From Chrysomallon squamiferum (Eukaryota > Mollusca > Gastropoda > Neomphalida > Peltospiridae), in the NCBI GenBank assembly GCA_012295275.1, contig CM022670.1, positions 812,001 through 876,000 of the forward strand: a stretch of 64,000 nt of DNA, read 5' to 3'. A program made the position numbers and the translations under genes. The notes beneath the pieces were generated by a model, which saw nothing but the letters and a program-made list of their open reading frames with translations, had not been told where the DNA came from and made no database searches. Position 1 is the first letter of the stretch. Each line of letters starts with the position of its first letter. Below, one piece after another: positions 21,477 through 35,195 of this stretch.

Positions 21477-23477
21477 TGCTTGCAATTGTATACGTGGATT
21501 CACAGAAAGTAGAATTATTCTGGCTTCAACATGACAGCTTTAACTGGCTTTCAACTACAAAGCCTAGAACAATTAGCACAGCTGATAAAGCCAGTGCACC
21601 GAACTAGTGAAGGAGATCCAGGGATAATAGCAAAGGCTTTGATTTTCTTGCTTATGAGACAGACAGGTGGATGGGAATTATTGCTGAGCATTCCTTGGAG
21701 ACTGAAATGAACACACACAGCTCTCAGTGAGCCTCTTACTTGTGTGGCTTGTCACCAGCGGATGTACAAAGCATTATGGCAAACCACTTTACACGACAAA
21801 TGTGATCATGTTAATGAGTCACACTAATACAGCTCTTACTGCATGTTCACTTCACAGTCTGAAGCATTAGCAGACTTAGCCAATGTTACTTGCATGGAAT
21901 GTAATGTACACTTGCATGTACTTGATACAAATGCATAACAATAACCCATGAAAGACATTTCTCTCTAATAATATTCTTTGTTTTTCTTTTCCTTTTTCCT
22001 TTCTGTAATAATGTTTTGGAAAGGAAAATAAACATGAAGGTAATGTTAATCAAATTCATCTATTTTGAGGCACTTGTGTGTGGTACAACATTATAAACAC
22101 ATTCAACTATAGACATTGATACTGGTCTATTCTATTTCATTTCATTTCCATATGTGTGAAGTCAGGAAAAATTCATTTGCTGATGCAAAAATCAAAACAC
22201 ACAATTAAAAAATGAAACCACAAAATAAGTTTTTCTTAACATTTATAGTTTATTAAACAATAATAATTTTCTTGTATTTTATTTTAATTTTCCCATTTAT
22301 TTATTTATTTATTTGTTTGTTTGTTTGGTTCTTTGTTCAAATAAACACCATATAAATTTTCATTTACTGTTTGGATTACTCTCAGTATGCATTCTGACCT
22401 GAACACCATTCTTTGTTTGGTTAACCTGCAGTGAGAATCTTTCACAATGTTAATTTTGGCAAATGTTCAAAAAATAATATTACCTATAATGTATTATTTT
22501 ATAAACAGAGATGACAAGCTGGACCCTTGATGATGGTTTCCATCACTTGTTATGTAGTTAGCCAAATTATTCTGCACTGAGCAGGCCTCGATTTAATCAT
22601 GCCCTGATTATCTCCCATTCTATTAATGTTAAATAATTAATTCAAACTCTGTTCTTGAAAGAAAGGAAGGGTGCATGATTTCACCATTTTGTGGTTCACA
22701 CAGAAATTAATCATGTGCCTGCTTTGAACGTGAAAGTCGAAAAGTGCCATGTGTCTGTTTGTTAGCCTGATCCATATCCAGCAGATCTGGCAATGATTCT
22801 GATAATCAATTATTAAGCACGACTTGAGACTCAGTGTCAACAATAATAAGGTGAACTCTGTGGGATCAGTTTGTGATTTTAAATAATAATAACTCATTTG
22901 GAATTAAGTCAGTAGACACATTGATTTAACAATATTGTTTTCAGATATATATATACATGTGCATAAAATGAAAAAGTATATGTTTGTGTGCATCTCTACA
23001 ATATCAAAAAGATTATTTTAATCAAATTATCCAAAAAATATTATATCGTATAAAAATATACTAAATTTAATGTTTGAAATAAAATATATTCTTAGTCTTT
23101 TTTCTTTTAAAAAAAAATACCAGCTGAATGTGATTCACACAATCAAAATGCTATATATTTTAAACCATTATTGTAAAAGAAACTATTGTCAGTTATATCA
23201 ATATGCCAAACCTAGTTATTGTGTAATCTGATTAAAACTGTCTTGTTCAAGATGTAAATAAAGCTGTCAAGAGTGCCTAATTATAAGACCGCTGTGTCAA
23301 ATTACTGACTCTTTCAAGGAAGTTAAAATGTTTATAACAGTTTGAGTCAAACCCTTAAAGTACATCTTGACCGGATTTTTTTAAAAGTACCTAATTAGTT
23401 GCTGAGCATATTTGTATTTTGAAATTTTATATTTTAAAAACAATATATATGTGTAATGTATATGTATGTATGTTTTT

Positions 23478-23524
<47 letters not shown>

Positions 23525-24076
23525 TCTCACACACTACTTTGATCACATAGCAAATGAATTAACAAAAATAAACCTTTAATTATTGTAAAGAAATAGTGAT
23601 TGACCACATAATATTGCATATGCATCAATAAAACAGTCATTAGCTAAAATGTTGAAAATGAATAAATTTGAGAGTTAGTTTCATCTTAAGTCGTCTCTGT
23701 CAAAACTGTTGACTAAAAACAAATTTAAATGTAACTGTATATTATGTTACCTGTATATGTGTAGTTGACCAAGGCAGAAAGTGCTTCAGCATCTACATCT
23801 TTCATTTTGATTTCATTCATGGATGCTTCACGGACATCACTCGTGAACATTGCTGCAAAGTAGTCTGATGCTGCAGTAAGAACAAGACGATGAGCTGGAA
23901 TCCGTTTTGATCCAGCAACAAGAATTACATCACATAATGTGTTCTTGTTCACGTAGTCCTCCATTTTCTTCATCATTCTCTCCGAGTGATTGATGGAACG
24001 GAACTCGTCTCCGAAGTCATCCATTTTGTTCTTGGTGAGGCTTGCATAGGTGTGGTGGTTGTTGTGCACTAAATAC
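12406..24076 (-). CDS. KLHL5: BTB-BACK-Kelch protein of the KLHL1/4/5 subfamily
   Basis: This is a Kelch-family adaptor: BTB and BACK bind cullin-3 and the Kelch propeller recruits substrate for ubiquitination; relatives also bind actin. Minus-strand exons in coding order are 24076-23751, 18160-17964, 17494-17282, 15294-15105, 14549-14325, 14088-13926, 13594-13382, 13060-12889 and 12465-12406 (TGA). All borders are GT-AG and the phases close. From the Met at 24024 the product is 568 residues. The BTB domain holds [20 protein letters not shown] and DYFAAMF; BACK holds QLHPSNC, FADAQGC and PNEETI. Six Kelch repeats follow, each with a doubled glycine (YAVGGMD, FVVGGRD, YAVGGHD, FAVGGRD, YAVGGHE, FAVGGYD). 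HEAPATNP in blade 5 and the linker [12 protein letters not shown] are typical of KLHL1/4/5. The frame stays open 5' of Met 24024 to an acceptor at 24076, so real starts lie further upstream. Confidence 0.95.
15295..17281 (-). other. Kelch-gene intron, no feature found
   Basis: AT-rich intron with short A-runs and a (TTTA) stretch near 15380. No coding exon or RNA gene was recognised. Confidence 0.6.
18161..23750 (-). other. Kelch-gene intron between the first and second BTB exons
   Basis: The intron splits the BTB domain after TYTG. It contains an A-run at 18371-18398, a TC/TG-rich patch at 19900-20020, a (TA)n run at 21444-21472 and a (CA)n run at 23480-23522. The stretches at about 21500-22000 and 22540-22880 are visibly less AT-rich than their surroundings, with no good exon on either strand. 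Confidence 0.6.
23480..23522 (+). repeat. (AC)n microsatellite
   Basis: A perfect AC run of about 21 units, about 230 bp from the donor of the first common coding exon of the Kelch gene. Confidence 0.97.
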
Positions 24077-24582
24077 CTGCAAAGTACAGAATGAAGATTT
24101 CATAATCAAAAATAATAACAAAAATATCCCATTTCTTTAAAAAAAATGCAAATCAATAATAAAACTTGAATAAAACATATCTTTTTTTCAGACTGGTCTA
24201 AAGGCAAAACAAGAGGTAGGTTCAGTTAATATTAGAAGAATAGTTTTTTTTTTTTTTCTTCTTTTACTTCCTTTATTTTTAAATTTTTGTTTGTAGGATT
24301 ACGTATTTATAATGTAGTACATTTGTTTTCTATCTAAAGGAGTGGTACTTGGGTGATCAGTCAGACACTAAACATAACTAGGATCTTTCCTTCACTGTCC
24401 AAATATAAACAACACAATTTTGAACTTATGTCCTGATTATATACAAACCAAACAATAAAAAGGTTTTAGATGAGATGTATATAAAAACTGAAATGATTCC
24501 AAGATGGTGGACATCTGTGTTGAACCTGAAGACAGCACAACACTGCTGCAATCAGGTATAACATACATCCTCTGGGGCTTAC

Positions 24583-24791
24583 CTTTTCTCTACACAAAAA
24601 CACCAATACAGATGAAAAAGGTTGAACACCTGATCCAGATAAAAATATGAGACGGGTTTCAAGCTATCTGTAATTTTGGCAACAATTGTCAGGCCAGAAG
24701 GAATTTCAAAGAGCCAATAATCACTTTCCATTAGTGAGACCACCTTTCCCCTTGCCTTTCCTAACTGAACTGTAAATAGTGATATCTTCAT
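24583..24791 (-). CDS. Candidate alternative first exon A of the Kelch gene
   Basis: On the minus strand an ATG at 24791 opens a frame of 69 codons (with SDYWLFEIPSG and CFCVEK) that runs without a stop into AAAAG|GTAAGC. The exon leaves two bases (AG), which together with the first base of the exon at 24076 give R and continue into YLVHNNHH. The donor is close to consensus and the exon lies about 500 bp upstream of the shared acceptor. The frame is open further 5' to 24851. I do not recognise the encoded peptide. A chance open frame is possible. Confidence 0.3.
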
Positions 24792-27700
24792 GTTTTTGGA
24801 ACACTTGTATATAACTGATTTTGAAAATAGTATATGTATATTATCTTTCAAATTCCTAGACTGCAGAGCTCTCTTGAACTGCAGTATTTTTTATTTAGAA
24901 ATCCTCTGACACTGAAAGAAACACTGCAGCTTTCAAAACAAAATGTTATAATTGGTACTAATGAATTCAACAAAAGTATTATTTTTCAAACATAGATCAT
25001 TGTTATGTTAAGTATTATTTAAGTATCCATTTATCACAATACATAATTTTTTTTTTTTAAATGTGATAAATCTACAACATCTGTGAATAAAACAAACATA
25101 ATTATAAAATTAAGATACATGAAATATAACAAATATCTACAGCACATAGTGATTAACACTAAAGTTACTCATTATAAAATTTGATTAGTCTTCAGACAGT
25201 AACAGCCAGGAGCTGTAAAAGTCATAATTAAAGTAACAAAAATGATAGTCTCTGAAGGGCTTTCAGGATACTGCTAATTTCTTCTGTCGGATGGAAAACA
25301 ATCCTAACATTGATGACCCTCTGCTACTAGCATTACTTGTGTTAATACAGCTGACAGGGGACCTCTGATGAATGCACACACTGCAGCATTCAGAAATGTG
25401 ATATATCATGTCATATCACATGCAGAAAAAATTATATATCTGGAAACTTGTCTACAATATACTTTCTATTAGTAGAACAGTAAAAGAACAATAAGTTACT
25501 TTTATAACAATAAAAGCTATTTTCTTCCATCCTTTAGTTTTATAAATACTTATAACAGAAAATCAAATCTCATGAAAAATGTCTATCCAGTTCTACTGTA
25601 ACATACAGAAATTAAGCGAAGAATTATAATCCTGGTATCAGACATTAAGGAACATTATGGAGTTTCTACACTTAACAAAAGAGTTCTAGAAATATGTAAG
25701 AAAAACTTCCAAGCAATGTTTATTCAAAACATTAAAATGTGTTTTGTAAACAACAGCAACAATCTAGTGAAGCCATATAATCCTTTTATCTTGCATGGGA
25801 AAACACATAAGATTCCACAGAGCAAAAGAACAGCATACCATCACAGTCTTTCATGAACTGTACATATGTTCATCTGATATCTTCATTCTCTGTCATTTGT
25901 TCAGCTGTAAACAATACTGGCATTTTTATCTCAGTGTTTATCATCTCTGCCATAAAATTATCAATAATCTATCATTTGAAAGATTTAATTTTTCTTATCA
26001 AAACATTTAGAATAAACCACATGCCCATGTGTGCATGAAACATAGCACCAATTGCACAAGTTTATCTTTTATGTTGCAATAAAAATGTTCCATTCTAATT
26101 TGATATTCAGTAACTAGTACAGACTTTTTCTTTTTTAATTAATTTATTTATTTATTATTAATTTTATTTTGTTTAGGTTTAAAAATATTAAAATAATAAC
26201 AACATAAAGCATTTTACTAATGCATTTGTTGGTTGTTTTTTATTGATTGTAGTTACTTTTTTGCTTTGTTGATTTTGTTTGTTTTTTTCAATTGTTGTTG
26301 GAGTTTTTGAGAGATGTAAGATATCTGGGACTGAGCCGATTTCTTTTAGTTGTTTTATCATACCAAAAAACAATTGACAATACTTAATTCAAAATATATT
26401 GTAAGGGATTATAATTATTGTAGTACAAACCAAAATCAAATCAGCAAATGTTATTTTTGGGGTGAAAAAAAATGGCCACAAGAATAATATGGAAAAAAGT
26501 TTATGAATACTTTATTTGCTAGATCCTTCTTTCTTATTTTTCCTTCTGTATGTATGCATGGATGGAAGAATGGATAGATAGATGGTTGGATGGATCAAAC
26601 TAAATTTAGTCATTCTAGAAGTTAATTTGTGAAAGATAATGCAATAATAAAAAAAAAAAAAAAAAGGTATTAGTGTTTCTTAAAATAGAGAAAGACTGGA
26701 GGAAAATAATTATAATATAATATCTTATGTAATGATTAATGATTTTGAAAATGATTTAAAAACATTCTTTTTTGTAAAAATAATGTTATAGATAATTAGA
26801 TTTGACAAAATAATTATTTGAAATCTCAGCTTTCTTAAATCAAAACAAGAAAATAATTGTGTCAGGAAAAAAGTTGTATTTTTGCATTAACTTTTTCTAA
26901 CTTTACATATGAACAATAAATTAATTAAATTCGGAAAATCAACCAAGCCAACAATACTAATTGAAAAATAATATTGTTATAAATAAGACTACAATGTTCA
27001 AGACGCAGTGAAAAAGATACCTGCAACAGCTGAAAACAGTTTTGAAAATGTGGAGAGAAAAAAAAAGAGATGTATGATGCGTGGAATTGCTTTGTCTGAA
27101 CTGACTGAGACCCAGTGACAAAGAAAGGAAATGTCAGAGATGGGCTAACTCAAATGAACATGTAACTGATGGCATCCAGCTGTTTGAGTCTCCACTCTGC
27201 CACTGTCATAAACAACTCATCATACTTTCTATAATACACATAACTAGAATACTTCTAAATGACATTCACTGTCAACACATTAATAACACATTTTCTTTTT
27301 TTTTTACCTAAGATAATAATAAGAATGGAAGTAGTAAATATTAAAAATAAATAAAAGTTGTATGATATGAGAATAGCTGTTAATAAGAAAAAAGGCATAA
27401 ATAACACATTTATTTTTTCAAAACAGTTATGTGGTTCTTTCATTAAATATCTGATTATATAACTATGTATATATGAAATCAGATTTTTCTAATAACCCTT
27501 TAAAGTTTTCAGAGTTTATTTATTCTTTTATTATTATTTCATAAGATCAAATTATTTCACAGTAAATCATTATTTATGAAAGAAAAATTATTATCAACTT
27601 AAAAACAATAAAAAAAAATGTAAAGGAAAAGAAATTATAAATAATAATTTATTAACAATTTGTAAACAAAATTAATGTATTCAGTATTAAAGCTTTATAT

Positions 27701-28130
27701 TCAACAAAATACATAATATTCTGCATATTATAATTTACAGGTATACTATTTTGAAGAAAATAAATTATTAAGCATAAAAATGATAAATATTCAACTAATA
27801 TTTAAAATAATCTTTTAAACATTGAAAATTTAAACACATTAAATTCTTAATGAAAAACAAGAATTAAAAATATTAAATAGAATATAATTAACTAAGACCT
27901 GAAATTAAAAACATTAAATTCTATAACAATAACTAAAAACCACAATTAAAAACATTAAATGCAATTAAATTAACAAAAACCAAGAATTAAAAACATTAAC
28001 AAAAATCTATTAATATAACAAAAGACATTACAATAATGTCTAAAAACTGACAAAGAAAAGTAATTTTATATCATATCAAGTTTTTCAAACAATTGTAGGG
28101 GCTTCTAATAATAAAATTAAGTCACTATAC
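24792..28130 (-). other. Long Kelch-gene 5' intron, first part
   Basis: AT-rich with scattered A/T runs and a GATG/GATA patch at 26560-26592. A less AT-rich patch at 27000-27230 has a donor-like GTTGCAG|GTATC on the minus strand but no in-frame ATG. No gene was recognised. Confidence 0.5.
27856..28003 (+). repeat. Diverged tandem repeat, period about 40 bp
   Basis: Four imperfect copies share AATTAAAAACATTAAAT followed by an AACTAAAAACC-like tail. They lie just 3' of the candidate first exon at 28131 in the Kelch gene. Confidence 0.6.
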
Positions 28131-28168
28131 CTGTAGATATCTGACAAACGTGAAACCTTTGTCATCAT
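28131..28168 (-). CDS. Candidate alternative first coding exon B of the Kelch gene
   Basis: On the minus strand ATGATGACAAAGG begins MMTKVSRLSDIY and reaches CTACAG|GTATAG. The two bases left over (AG) plus G at 24076 give R and then YLVHNNHH, so frame and phase agree. The exon sits in a patch of about 290 bp (28131-28420) that is clearly less AT-rich than the intron around it, with a CCAAT-type motif near 28397, as expected of a promoter and 5' UTR. The same frame is open for about 48 codons upstream of the first ATG, so it could instead be an internal exon. The resulting protein would be 598 residues. Confidence 0.42.
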
Positions 28169-28420
28169 AGCATTAATGACGGTGTATGAGTGATCACCGC
28201 AACAGCATTGTATTCCACTCAACAAGCTACAATGAGTCAGAGACAGACACACACGATTCCTGCCAGCATTACCAATCTGTGGCCTCAGTAACTCATTGAC
28301 ATGGGCTCACTCACTCACTCTCATACAATGATGCCTGCCTGCCCGTGGTTGGTTCAAATAGAGACTTAAACTGAACCCTGTAGAGGCATTGATTAGACCA
28401 ATGGTTACAGAGTTTAACAT

Positions 28421-30560
28421 GAAGTGACAGTCAGTATTTGATGACAGCAACATTGTGAAATTATGGTTGAATAACATACCTGGACTTGTTTTATTTTTTC
28501 ATTAATAATTTATAATGAAAAAATAATACCTTTGTGTATTATGTATATTGAAAGAGAAACGTTTTTATGCTTTAAGTGCTGAGAATCGAAAAAGAAACAA
28601 TTATTGCTTTTTCAATTAAATTTCTGTCTAGACACAATTCAGAGTGTAAGCATCCATCAATTCTGACAGAGAACCTAGTACCTGCATTTGTATTCCCTGT
28701 AGCAAAACAAAAGAAAGTGATCCATAACTGGATTCCATTAGTTTGTTTCTCCATCAAATGTGTTTTCCTTGCTGTTGCAGCACAAAAGGATAATGTACAC
28801 AATGCAGGATGGCGTCAAATAGCTAACAGTTGCAGTGACACTGGGAAAGCATTTTTTAACAGAATCATGAGAATGCATGAATTTCCCTCTAATGTAATTT
28901 GCTTGTTTTACTCTGATCTACTACTGTAAACAAACAATACTACAGCAGTACAGAAAAGAAAAAAAAAAAAAAAAAATCTTAAAGCAGAAATAACCTCTTT
29001 CCAAAATGTCAGAAATGCCACCAAATAATGCTGTCAATTCTTCAGCAAACTTGTTTTCAATGCATAATCAATAACATTTCTGCACAAAACAGCCAAAGTG
29101 AACTGGGAGAAAATACTCTTTAAGTCAAAAGAAAATCCCCATAGATTTCAAACAATAGTATATAATTCATGTGAAGGTGAGATATATCAAATTTTAAATT
29201 ATGGCATTTAAAGAAAATGAAAAAGTATAATATTAATATTAACTTTATATTATACAGATAGCTAAATCAGTTTTGTTCTCTTTCTCTAGATCCATAATCC
29301 AATTTTTTATTTTTAAAACAAACAGACAAACAATAATATAAAATAAAAACAAAAATTAAAAATTCCAACATGATAAATAATAACTTCAAAATTGTTGCAA
29401 AATCTAAACTTGTACATTTTATCTTTTTAATACACATCAAAAATATACACATATAAAAATGAATGCTGTTGGCGATATTTGTTTATTTTTGTCCACTATT
29501 ATCTAAAATTATTGTGATTACTTTGAGTTATTTTTTGTATGTTTTTCTTTTTTTTTTTTTTTTCAGCCTCAAGATTTCAACTATGCTCCATGTTATAATA
29601 ATTATTTAAAATTACTCTAGTTTTTTTATGATTTTATTTGCAGCAGGGGGGTCTTTGCATTTGTTCATTCTTTTTTCTGGGGATTAAAGGAATGAACAGG
29701 GGGCATAAAATACTACAATAGCACACAATAATTACCCTAGTGCTTTACATTACTATAATTATCACTAATAATTGTCATTAATCATTATTATAATCTGAAC
29801 CATCATGTATAAAGACTGAATGAGTGTATAACAAAATGTGAAATGTAGTGTAGCATTTTGTTACAGGAAACTGATACATATTGTTTAATACATAATTTAA
29901 ATGTCATGGAATATTTTCTGGCAAAACAAGTCTAGTCGATATTATTAACAGATGAACTTCTAACAGAACAGCACACCTATCCTGACTGGTAGTTTTACTG
30001 TATCACATAAACATATGTCACTCAACAGTCTTATCTCATAAACATCTATACTTCAAAATTAAACATGTAATGCCAATGTGCATGGGTCAACATCTCTGAG
30101 GTAGAGATAAAATACATACATTTAACCTTTCAGTGCTAAGAAAAAACCTAACAATTTTCAGAATGTGAAAAGAAAAATGTTATAAAAAATTATAAATAAA
30201 CATACAAAGTATCAGTTTAAGAAAATACAGTTTAAGAAAATGCAGATAAGTTAAGTTTTGAGGGGAAAGAAACAAAAAACATCTGAACTGTAATATATCT
30301 TTCTCATTCTTTATTGCATTATCTGTAAAGGAATTCTTAGGGCAAATATTATTAAATGGACAATAATTAATAAAATTAGTAAACCTGTGTTTTGTAGCTC
30401 TGATATATATCTAATTCATTGGGCTCATCAGTATAACCATACTCAAATAATGTAAAATGTAACTGAAAAAATAATTTTAGCCAAATAAGATGACAACAAA
30501 ATCCTATCGTTATTTATTATTAAGCCCATTAATATAAAAAACAACAACAATAAAATAAAT

Positions 30561-30618
<58 letters not shown>

Positions 30619-31689
30619 TAATTAATTAATAAAATAATAATAAAATTTTAAAGTAAAAAAACATGTATCAGAAAAAACCCCACTTCAAACAGAGAGACTG
30701 GGCATGATTTGAATATAAATTAAATGATTCTATTATGAAATATTTACTACAAACAAAATGACTGAAAAGCTTTGATATGTTATTTTATTACTGTTGGTAT
30801 TAAAAAAAAATGTTATGTGATAACAAAAAGATATCACAGTAATAATTTTGAAAGATAAAATGTATGAAAACAATTTGTTTCAGAATATTTTGTCATCAGA
30901 TAATAATTAGATAGATAATTTTAAACCAATTCAGAAATATGAATACAAATAAATGTCATTTTACCAGATAATATAAATATTTGGCAGGATGTTTTGATAA
31001 AGTGATCATAAATGTACCACTATCAAACAAAACAAAACACAATAAAATAAAACAAAAAACATTACTTTAAATATGATACTTTATAAATAAGAGAAATAAA
31101 TTAGATTTGACAGACATTAATACTGAACAGAGACACCAAGAAGTAAGACAACAAAACATTATCCAAAATTAAAAAATAACAAACATCTTTTCTTCTTTTT
31201 TCTTAATTTAAAAAGGAAAAACGTCACAGACACAATTTAAAAAAAAAAAACCAACAAAACAAAACAAGAAAACAACACATGTTTAAAACAACCAATTTTC
31301 AACTGACAAAGTTTAAACTGATTGCAAAGTTAAAAATCTAACAGCTGTTTTTCCAATTAACTCCCGGAAACACAATTTCAAAGTGCCATCTTATTGCAAT
31401 TTAAAATGTATATTCTTAGTCAAACGATTATCCGTGAAGTTAAAATGAGCAGAGATGTCAGATGTTTGATTTTTTATGTGATTCTAATTTGTCCTGTGTG
31501 TACTCTAAATGTTTTCAGCTGTCTGCTTGGCCCTTTCCGTTGTTTAGAACACACGCTATCAGTTTGCTGTTCATATTAATTATCATACAATGCCAATTCA
31601 CATCAATTATGCATGTGACTGACTTACACACTGATGAAAATTTCACTATCACATATATATCATACCTATTTGATAAAATATCATTTATA

Positions 31690-31720
<31 letters not shown>

Positions 31721-34193
31721 TAATAATAATAAAAAGTACAATAAAACTATAAATTGAAATAAAAATGTGACACACACACACACAAAAGAACTTTAAAAAA
31801 ATAGTCAAATGTTTTTGAGATATATAATATTAACTTGAACTCAAACATTGATTCCAAAAAAATTAATTAAAAAAGCCCAAAAATAACAACAAAACAATTC
31901 CAAAATCCCACTAATAATATCAAGTAACAACAAATCTTTTAATGTAATTAAAATAATTAAAATTTATTATATGTGTGCTACAAAAATTAGAACTTTATTT
32001 TCTAATATTTATAGATGGATATAATATATTAGAACTGGTGTTAACAAGTAATTTAGTTCTTGACATTGTTATTTATAATCCTGCAACTGTTACAAGTACA
32101 TCAAAATGAATAACAAGTGAGTCATCAGCCAAATTAAAATCAAAATCTATTCAGTACTTAAACTGTCACGTACTGCAATATTAATAAAGTTCCACAGACA
32201 CACTATCTATATTTTCAACTAAAAAGCTGTTCTGAAGCTGCTTACAACATAAAATATATTTTTAAATCAAAAGCTGCTAACACATAAATATAAAATAACT
32301 GCAACATATTTTTAAGTTAATAATATTCTATATACAGAATGCCTTTGTAAACTGTTTTTAACTAAATTATTTTCTAATGGCTAAACAATAATTACTGCAA
32401 CAAACCATTATTGTATTAGTATTTCAGGAAAACCAGATAATCATCGTGGTTTATTGTTGTTCTAAAATATTAAGTGCCATGTTAATCATGAAGTGAGTGA
32501 TTTATGGATATTAGATAATTATCAGTAACACCACAACTTTGCAGATGCAACAAATTAATTTCTTAAATCAATTTAGTACCTACAATTATTTTTTCAAATA
32601 GGCATCACACTGCTGCTGTCTGGTCATCCACACATTTCAATTCAATTCATTCAGCTATGTTTCTTTTGTAATATAATACAAGAATTACATCAAATCACTT
32701 TTATTTATTAAATATCAGTTTCCAACAAATGAGTTGTAAATCTTATTTTGTTATTTTTAAATTTATAATTGTTTTGTTTTTTAAAGACTTCAGTTGTTTT
32801 TTACAATTATGTATTCCTGCTGAAATGAATCCAGGTAAGAAAAGAAAACAATGTATATGAATTAGATATTTTAAAAAGGAGAGGATATAAAGAAGAAAAA
32901 AAAAAACTTTAAATTTCACATAAAATAGACATTTCTAGGAAAGAAACCTGGCCAGAGTACTATGTGCTCCAAAAAATAGAAAAAATGAATGGAAATCTGA
33001 TGACAGTTAAATCTGAAAAATAAATTATTTACTGTAAAAAATATATTTGAATTTTTTAATGAAAATTACTACTAAAAATAAAACCTGTAAAACAATGTTT
33101 TCTTCATATTAGGAAAATACAATCTGTTTTTTTGTGGGTTTTGCAGGGTCTTGAGTTTAGTGTGGAAGGGTTCTGTTTACTGGGAATAAAATACACTTGT
33201 CATTTAACCACAAATTATTTTTTTAATTCATTTTTCTAAAGTTATTCCACCTTTGGCATTCTAATCAGAAATAGCAGACCAGATTGCAAAATAACTATGA
33301 TTCAGTGTTATTTATACCTCACCTTGAAGACAAGTTACTAATGGTCTATAATCTGATATCTCGTGTATCACCACAATTATTACCAATCTACCATTACTCT
33401 TCAGCAATTAACAAGACAACCCATAATGTGTCTGTCACTGCAGATACAATTTCAGTCATTTCACTTCCTATCTAATCACCCATTACTGACAGATACATTT
33501 TTAAACAGGTATCATTTTAACAAAATACAACTCCAACAAAATATTTTTTAGTGTTCAGTACATTTTCATTGGCAAACCATCCATGTGCCAAATTTAGCAA
33601 AGATCTGAATAAGCAGCCAAATGAAACAAAACACTAGACATGCACACATGCATTGAGTCTACAGACAAAACAACAACACTTAAATGTTTAAAAAATTGAT
33701 GATGTAACAATTTAATGGATAAAACATTCCCACACGGTTAATTTATTCTCATCAAATGAGTTTAACAAAAATTATTTATTTATTGCTTAAGTTTGCAGTT
33801 GCTCTTAATTTACATTTGATTAATCTGAAATCATGCATTATTTAACTTATACCTGTCTGATATAACAAAAGTTACTGAAAAGAAAATGTTTTATAAACTA
33901 GGGAAATTTGCAGATCAGAATTAGTGCAAACAGGTGTTGACTTGTTCAGTGCAATTTCAAGGGATTAATTCAGTAAGCCAATAGTAAATTAACTTTTTCT
34001 ATTATGCCAATGAAGCAATAACATATCAGTACAATATACTCAAGTGATATCTACATATCACATTAGTAAGTTACTGACTGTACCTGTAAGGAAAAATCAG
34101 ATAACTTGAACAACCAAAATAAACATAGTGCATTATTTTGTAAGTAAAAATGTTGTTTTGTAAAAAAAAAAAAATAATAATATTAAAAAAAAA

Positions 34194-34226
<33 letters not shown>

Positions 34227-35172
34227 TAATAATAAACACATTTTTAATAATAATCATTAATAAAATAATAATAATTTATAGCCAAAAACAATTTATAACA
34301 AAAATGTTCTTATTTTTTAATATTCTGTATATTTATTAACAGAAATCTTTGAAAAAAATAGCATAGCAAATAAATTATATCAACATGGTAACTCCTCCAT
34401 ACATTATTTTAGCAAACAAAAGAGATGTCTGTAATTTAAATAATACAAGTATCTCAGATTTTTAAACATTCTGTGATAAAAAATTGTAAAAATATTCCCT
34501 TAATATCCTATCCCACAATTAACCACTGTTTGAAGTAACATGAAACCATGATGACATAGAATACCTGAACAGTTAACCAAGAACACAGATCAGTCTGTTT
34601 CTCTTTTGTTTACTCAACATTTGCTAAAGTAGTGTTTACTTGCTATACACCTTTGTGTTAAAGGTTATATGCTTTAGTCAGCCATGCATGATATCACGAT
34701 CAATGTTTAGTGTACTTATTACTTTAACTATTTATATACACATTATTAGCATAACTATTAAAAAAAATAATAATAAAACAATGTTTAAAAATTGACGCTG
34801 GAGATTATGTAAAGATTTTTTTTTTTTTTTTAAAACCCCACATTTGACACAATATTCCTTTGTTAATTTCTTATTCATCACTGATGGTTATTTACAAGTG
34901 TATTAGTAAATCAACAAGAACAGTTTATGTATTTGTCCATACCCTTCAGTCTAGTTATACTAAACTTATTTCATTAAAAATAAAGTAAAATGCTCTTTAC
35001 AACAACAATAACTACCTTTACAAAGAATCACACCATTCAAACCACAGCACAAGTAAACAATCACTAAGCTTTATGGGTCAAAATGACATGATCAACAGCA
35101 TTTGAATCCATACCTAACCTGTCAAGTGACTTAGTTATAAATCTCTAAATGCTGAAAAGTTAAAACTTCTAC
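28421..35172 (-). other. Long Kelch-gene 5' intron, second part
   Basis: No exon, RNA gene or transposon was recognised apart from microsatellites (GATA at 30563; AAT at 31690 and 34189). The patch 28600-28930 is open in one plus frame but has no ATG near its start. Confidence 0.5.
30563..30618 (+). repeat. (GATA)n tetranucleotide repeat
   Basis: About fourteen GATA units without interruption, followed by (ATTA)n. Confidence 0.97.
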
Positions 35173-35195
35173 CTTTTTTTGTGTTCAGTATTCAT
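35173..35195 (-). CDS. Candidate alternative first coding exon C of the Kelch gene
   Basis: On the minus strand ATGAATACTGAACAC begins MNTEHKK and ends at AAAAAG|GTAGAA with two bases left over, again giving R plus YLVHNNHH after splicing to 24076. The short length makes chance agreement likely. In favour is a less AT-rich patch upstream (35220-35420) with ATTGG (reverse CCAAT) near 35372 and TTTATATA near 35347 in promoter-like order for the minus strand. The product would be 593 residues. Confidence 0.25.

Noticed and set aside
27005-27060. Donor GTTGCAG|GTATC on the minus strand as another Kelch first exon
   Set aside because: Frame is open but has no ATG in reach; kept only as a composition patch.
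28576-28929. 117-codon plus-strand open frame in the Kelch-gene intron
   Set aside because: It begins at GTG and has no ATG until near its end; no recognisable motif. More likely chance in a less AT-rich patch.
30563-30618. Regularly spaced repeats as a possible CRISPR array
   Set aside because: Simple GATA microsatellite; no spacers, and the DNA is eukaryotic.
33317-33400. Good donor CTTCAAG|GTGAGG on the minus strand as another Kelch first exon
   Set aside because: In the required phase a TAG stop lies just upstream and no ATG follows it.
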